Under the pieces are notes generated by a model that made no database searches, was not told where the DNA came from, and saw only the letters and a list, made by a program, of their open reading frames with translations. The position numbers and the translations under genes are program-made. Positions 13,300 through 13,808 of a DNA stretch of 13,808 nt are shown here, one piece after another. This stretch comes from DASSBG01 sp035703755 (GTDB taxonomy: Bacteria > Pseudomonadota > Gammaproteobacteria > Xanthomonadales > Rhodanobacteraceae): positions 1 through 13,808 of the forward strand of contig DASSXP010000220.1 of the NCBI GenBank assembly GCA_035703755.1, given 5' to 3'. Within the stretch, counting starts at the first letter, position 1; each line of letters begins with the position of its first letter.

Positions 13300-13808
13300 T
13301 TAGCTTGCCTTGCGCTTGATCGCCGTCACGGTGCCAGTCTTGCCGGTCAGCAGGCGGTAGAGGGTTTCCAGTGCGGCGCGTTTCTCTTGCAGGTAGTCAT
13401 GCTTGTTGTAGTGGCGCGCCTGCACGCCTCCCAGCCCGTGCGATTGCAGTTGCGCCATTACATGCGGTTGCAGGCCAGCGGCGGACAGGCGGGTCTCCAC
13501 GGTGCGGCGCAGGTCGCCCACGGTGAACAGACCCTTTTCAAGTTCGCCGGCCTGTTTCATCGCATCGGCCACGGCGCTCACGCGATACCGCACGGTGGCG
13601 TAAACGGCTCCGCTTTCGCCATGCGTCACGGTGAACAGGTGCGGCCCGAGTTCGCTCCCCATCGCGTGCAACGCTTCCAGCGCGGCGGGTATCAGCGGAA
13701 CGTCATGGATGCGCGCCACCTTGCGCCGGCCCTTGTTGTCACGGATGCGCACGCAATCAAGGTCGCTGTCCAGATCGTCGCGGATAAGCCTGCCCAATTG
13801 CTCGATAC
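13300..13808 (-). CDS. Tyrosine recombinase / integrase, C-terminal part (runs off right edge)
   Basis: The frame is open to the window edge, about 168 residues visible; the true start and the first catalytic Arg box are outside. The visible part has the K-beta region (D-N-K-G-R-R-K, then V-P-L), box II in V-G-D-L-R-R-T-V-E-T-R-L, and L-Q-S-H-G-L-G-G-V-Q-A-R-H-Y, where the final Tyr is the likely nucleophile. The usual His before D-L-R is Gly here; I recall related integrases with Arg at that place, so this may be subfamily variation. The D-L-R-R-T-V-E-T signature and K-H-D-Y-L-Q-E-K-R-A-A-L-E tail are typical of island and prophage integrases. The TTG at 13797 is an internal codon, not a start. 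It presumably catalysed integration at the nearby tRNA-Phe. Confidence 0.9.
   Translation of the reverse strand, partial: IEQLGRLIRDDLDSDLDCVRIRDNKGRRKVARIHDVPLIPAALEALHAMGSELGPHLFTVTHGESGAVYATVRYRVSAVADAMKQAGELEKGLFTVGDLRRTVETRLSAAGLQPHVMAQLQSHGLGGVQARHYNKHDYLQEKRAALETLYRLLTGKTGTVTAIKRKAS

Noticed and set aside
1..13808. CRISPR array or insertion sequence
   Set aside because: No regularly spaced direct repeats with unique spacers and no transposase or IS-type terminal repeats were found.

Overview
The window is GC-rich DNA (hand-counted lines in housekeeping genes reach about 68% GC) with GTG starts, GC-rich hairpins and gene neighbourhoods (rsmD-coaD, ftsY-mutY-yggX, a tRNA-Phe, a protein resembling DUF6491) that point to a gammaproteobacterium of the Xanthomonadales/Lysobacterales, probably Rhodanobacteraceae or a relative. 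This placement is inference from gene content; no rRNA or other definitive marker is present.

Layout, left to right. (1) 1-2756, minus strand: an accessory three-gene module. A membrane-anchored TIR-TPR protein (606-2756) is followed by a lower-GC, cysteine-bearing 125-residue protein of unknown function (152-529), then the start of a third reading frame that leaves the window (1-118). Upstream lie a perfect CRP/Clp-type palindrome (2859-2880) and a hairpin directly in front of the GTG start. This is the best candidate for an undescribed system, possibly immune or signalling. (2) 2894-4669, minus: two different pirin genes 3 nt apart. (3) 4792-6501, minus: an exported gamma-glutamyltransferase with a possible lipobox. 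(4) 6626-8261, minus: rsmD, coaD and an unrecognised lipoprotein in a tight operon, followed by a long perfect hairpin.

(5) 8356-11714, plus: ftsY, an AsmA-like single-pass protein, mutY and yggX. They are closely spaced or overlapping and combine membrane targeting, base-excision repair of 8-oxoG:A mismatches and Fe(II)/oxidative-stress protection. yggX overlaps, tail to tail, the stop of an exported small protein resembling DUF6491 (11693-12145, minus).

(6) 12215-12400: tRNA-Phe(GAA) with encoded CCA, a recognisable sigma70 promoter and a clear intrinsic terminator. (7) 12416-13808: what looks like the end of an integrated element. It has a pair of 11-bp-period direct repeats and an inverted repeat near the tRNA, a HigA-like antitoxin and HigB/RelE-like toxin (toxin first, 4-bp overlap), and the C-terminal part of a tyrosine recombinase running off the right edge. 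Recombinase, toxin and antitoxin are all on the minus strand and closely packed, so they are probably co-transcribed towards the tRNA. This suggests an island that used tRNA-Phe as attachment site and carries its addiction module between integrase and attachment site. No stretch longer than 300 bases lacks a gene.
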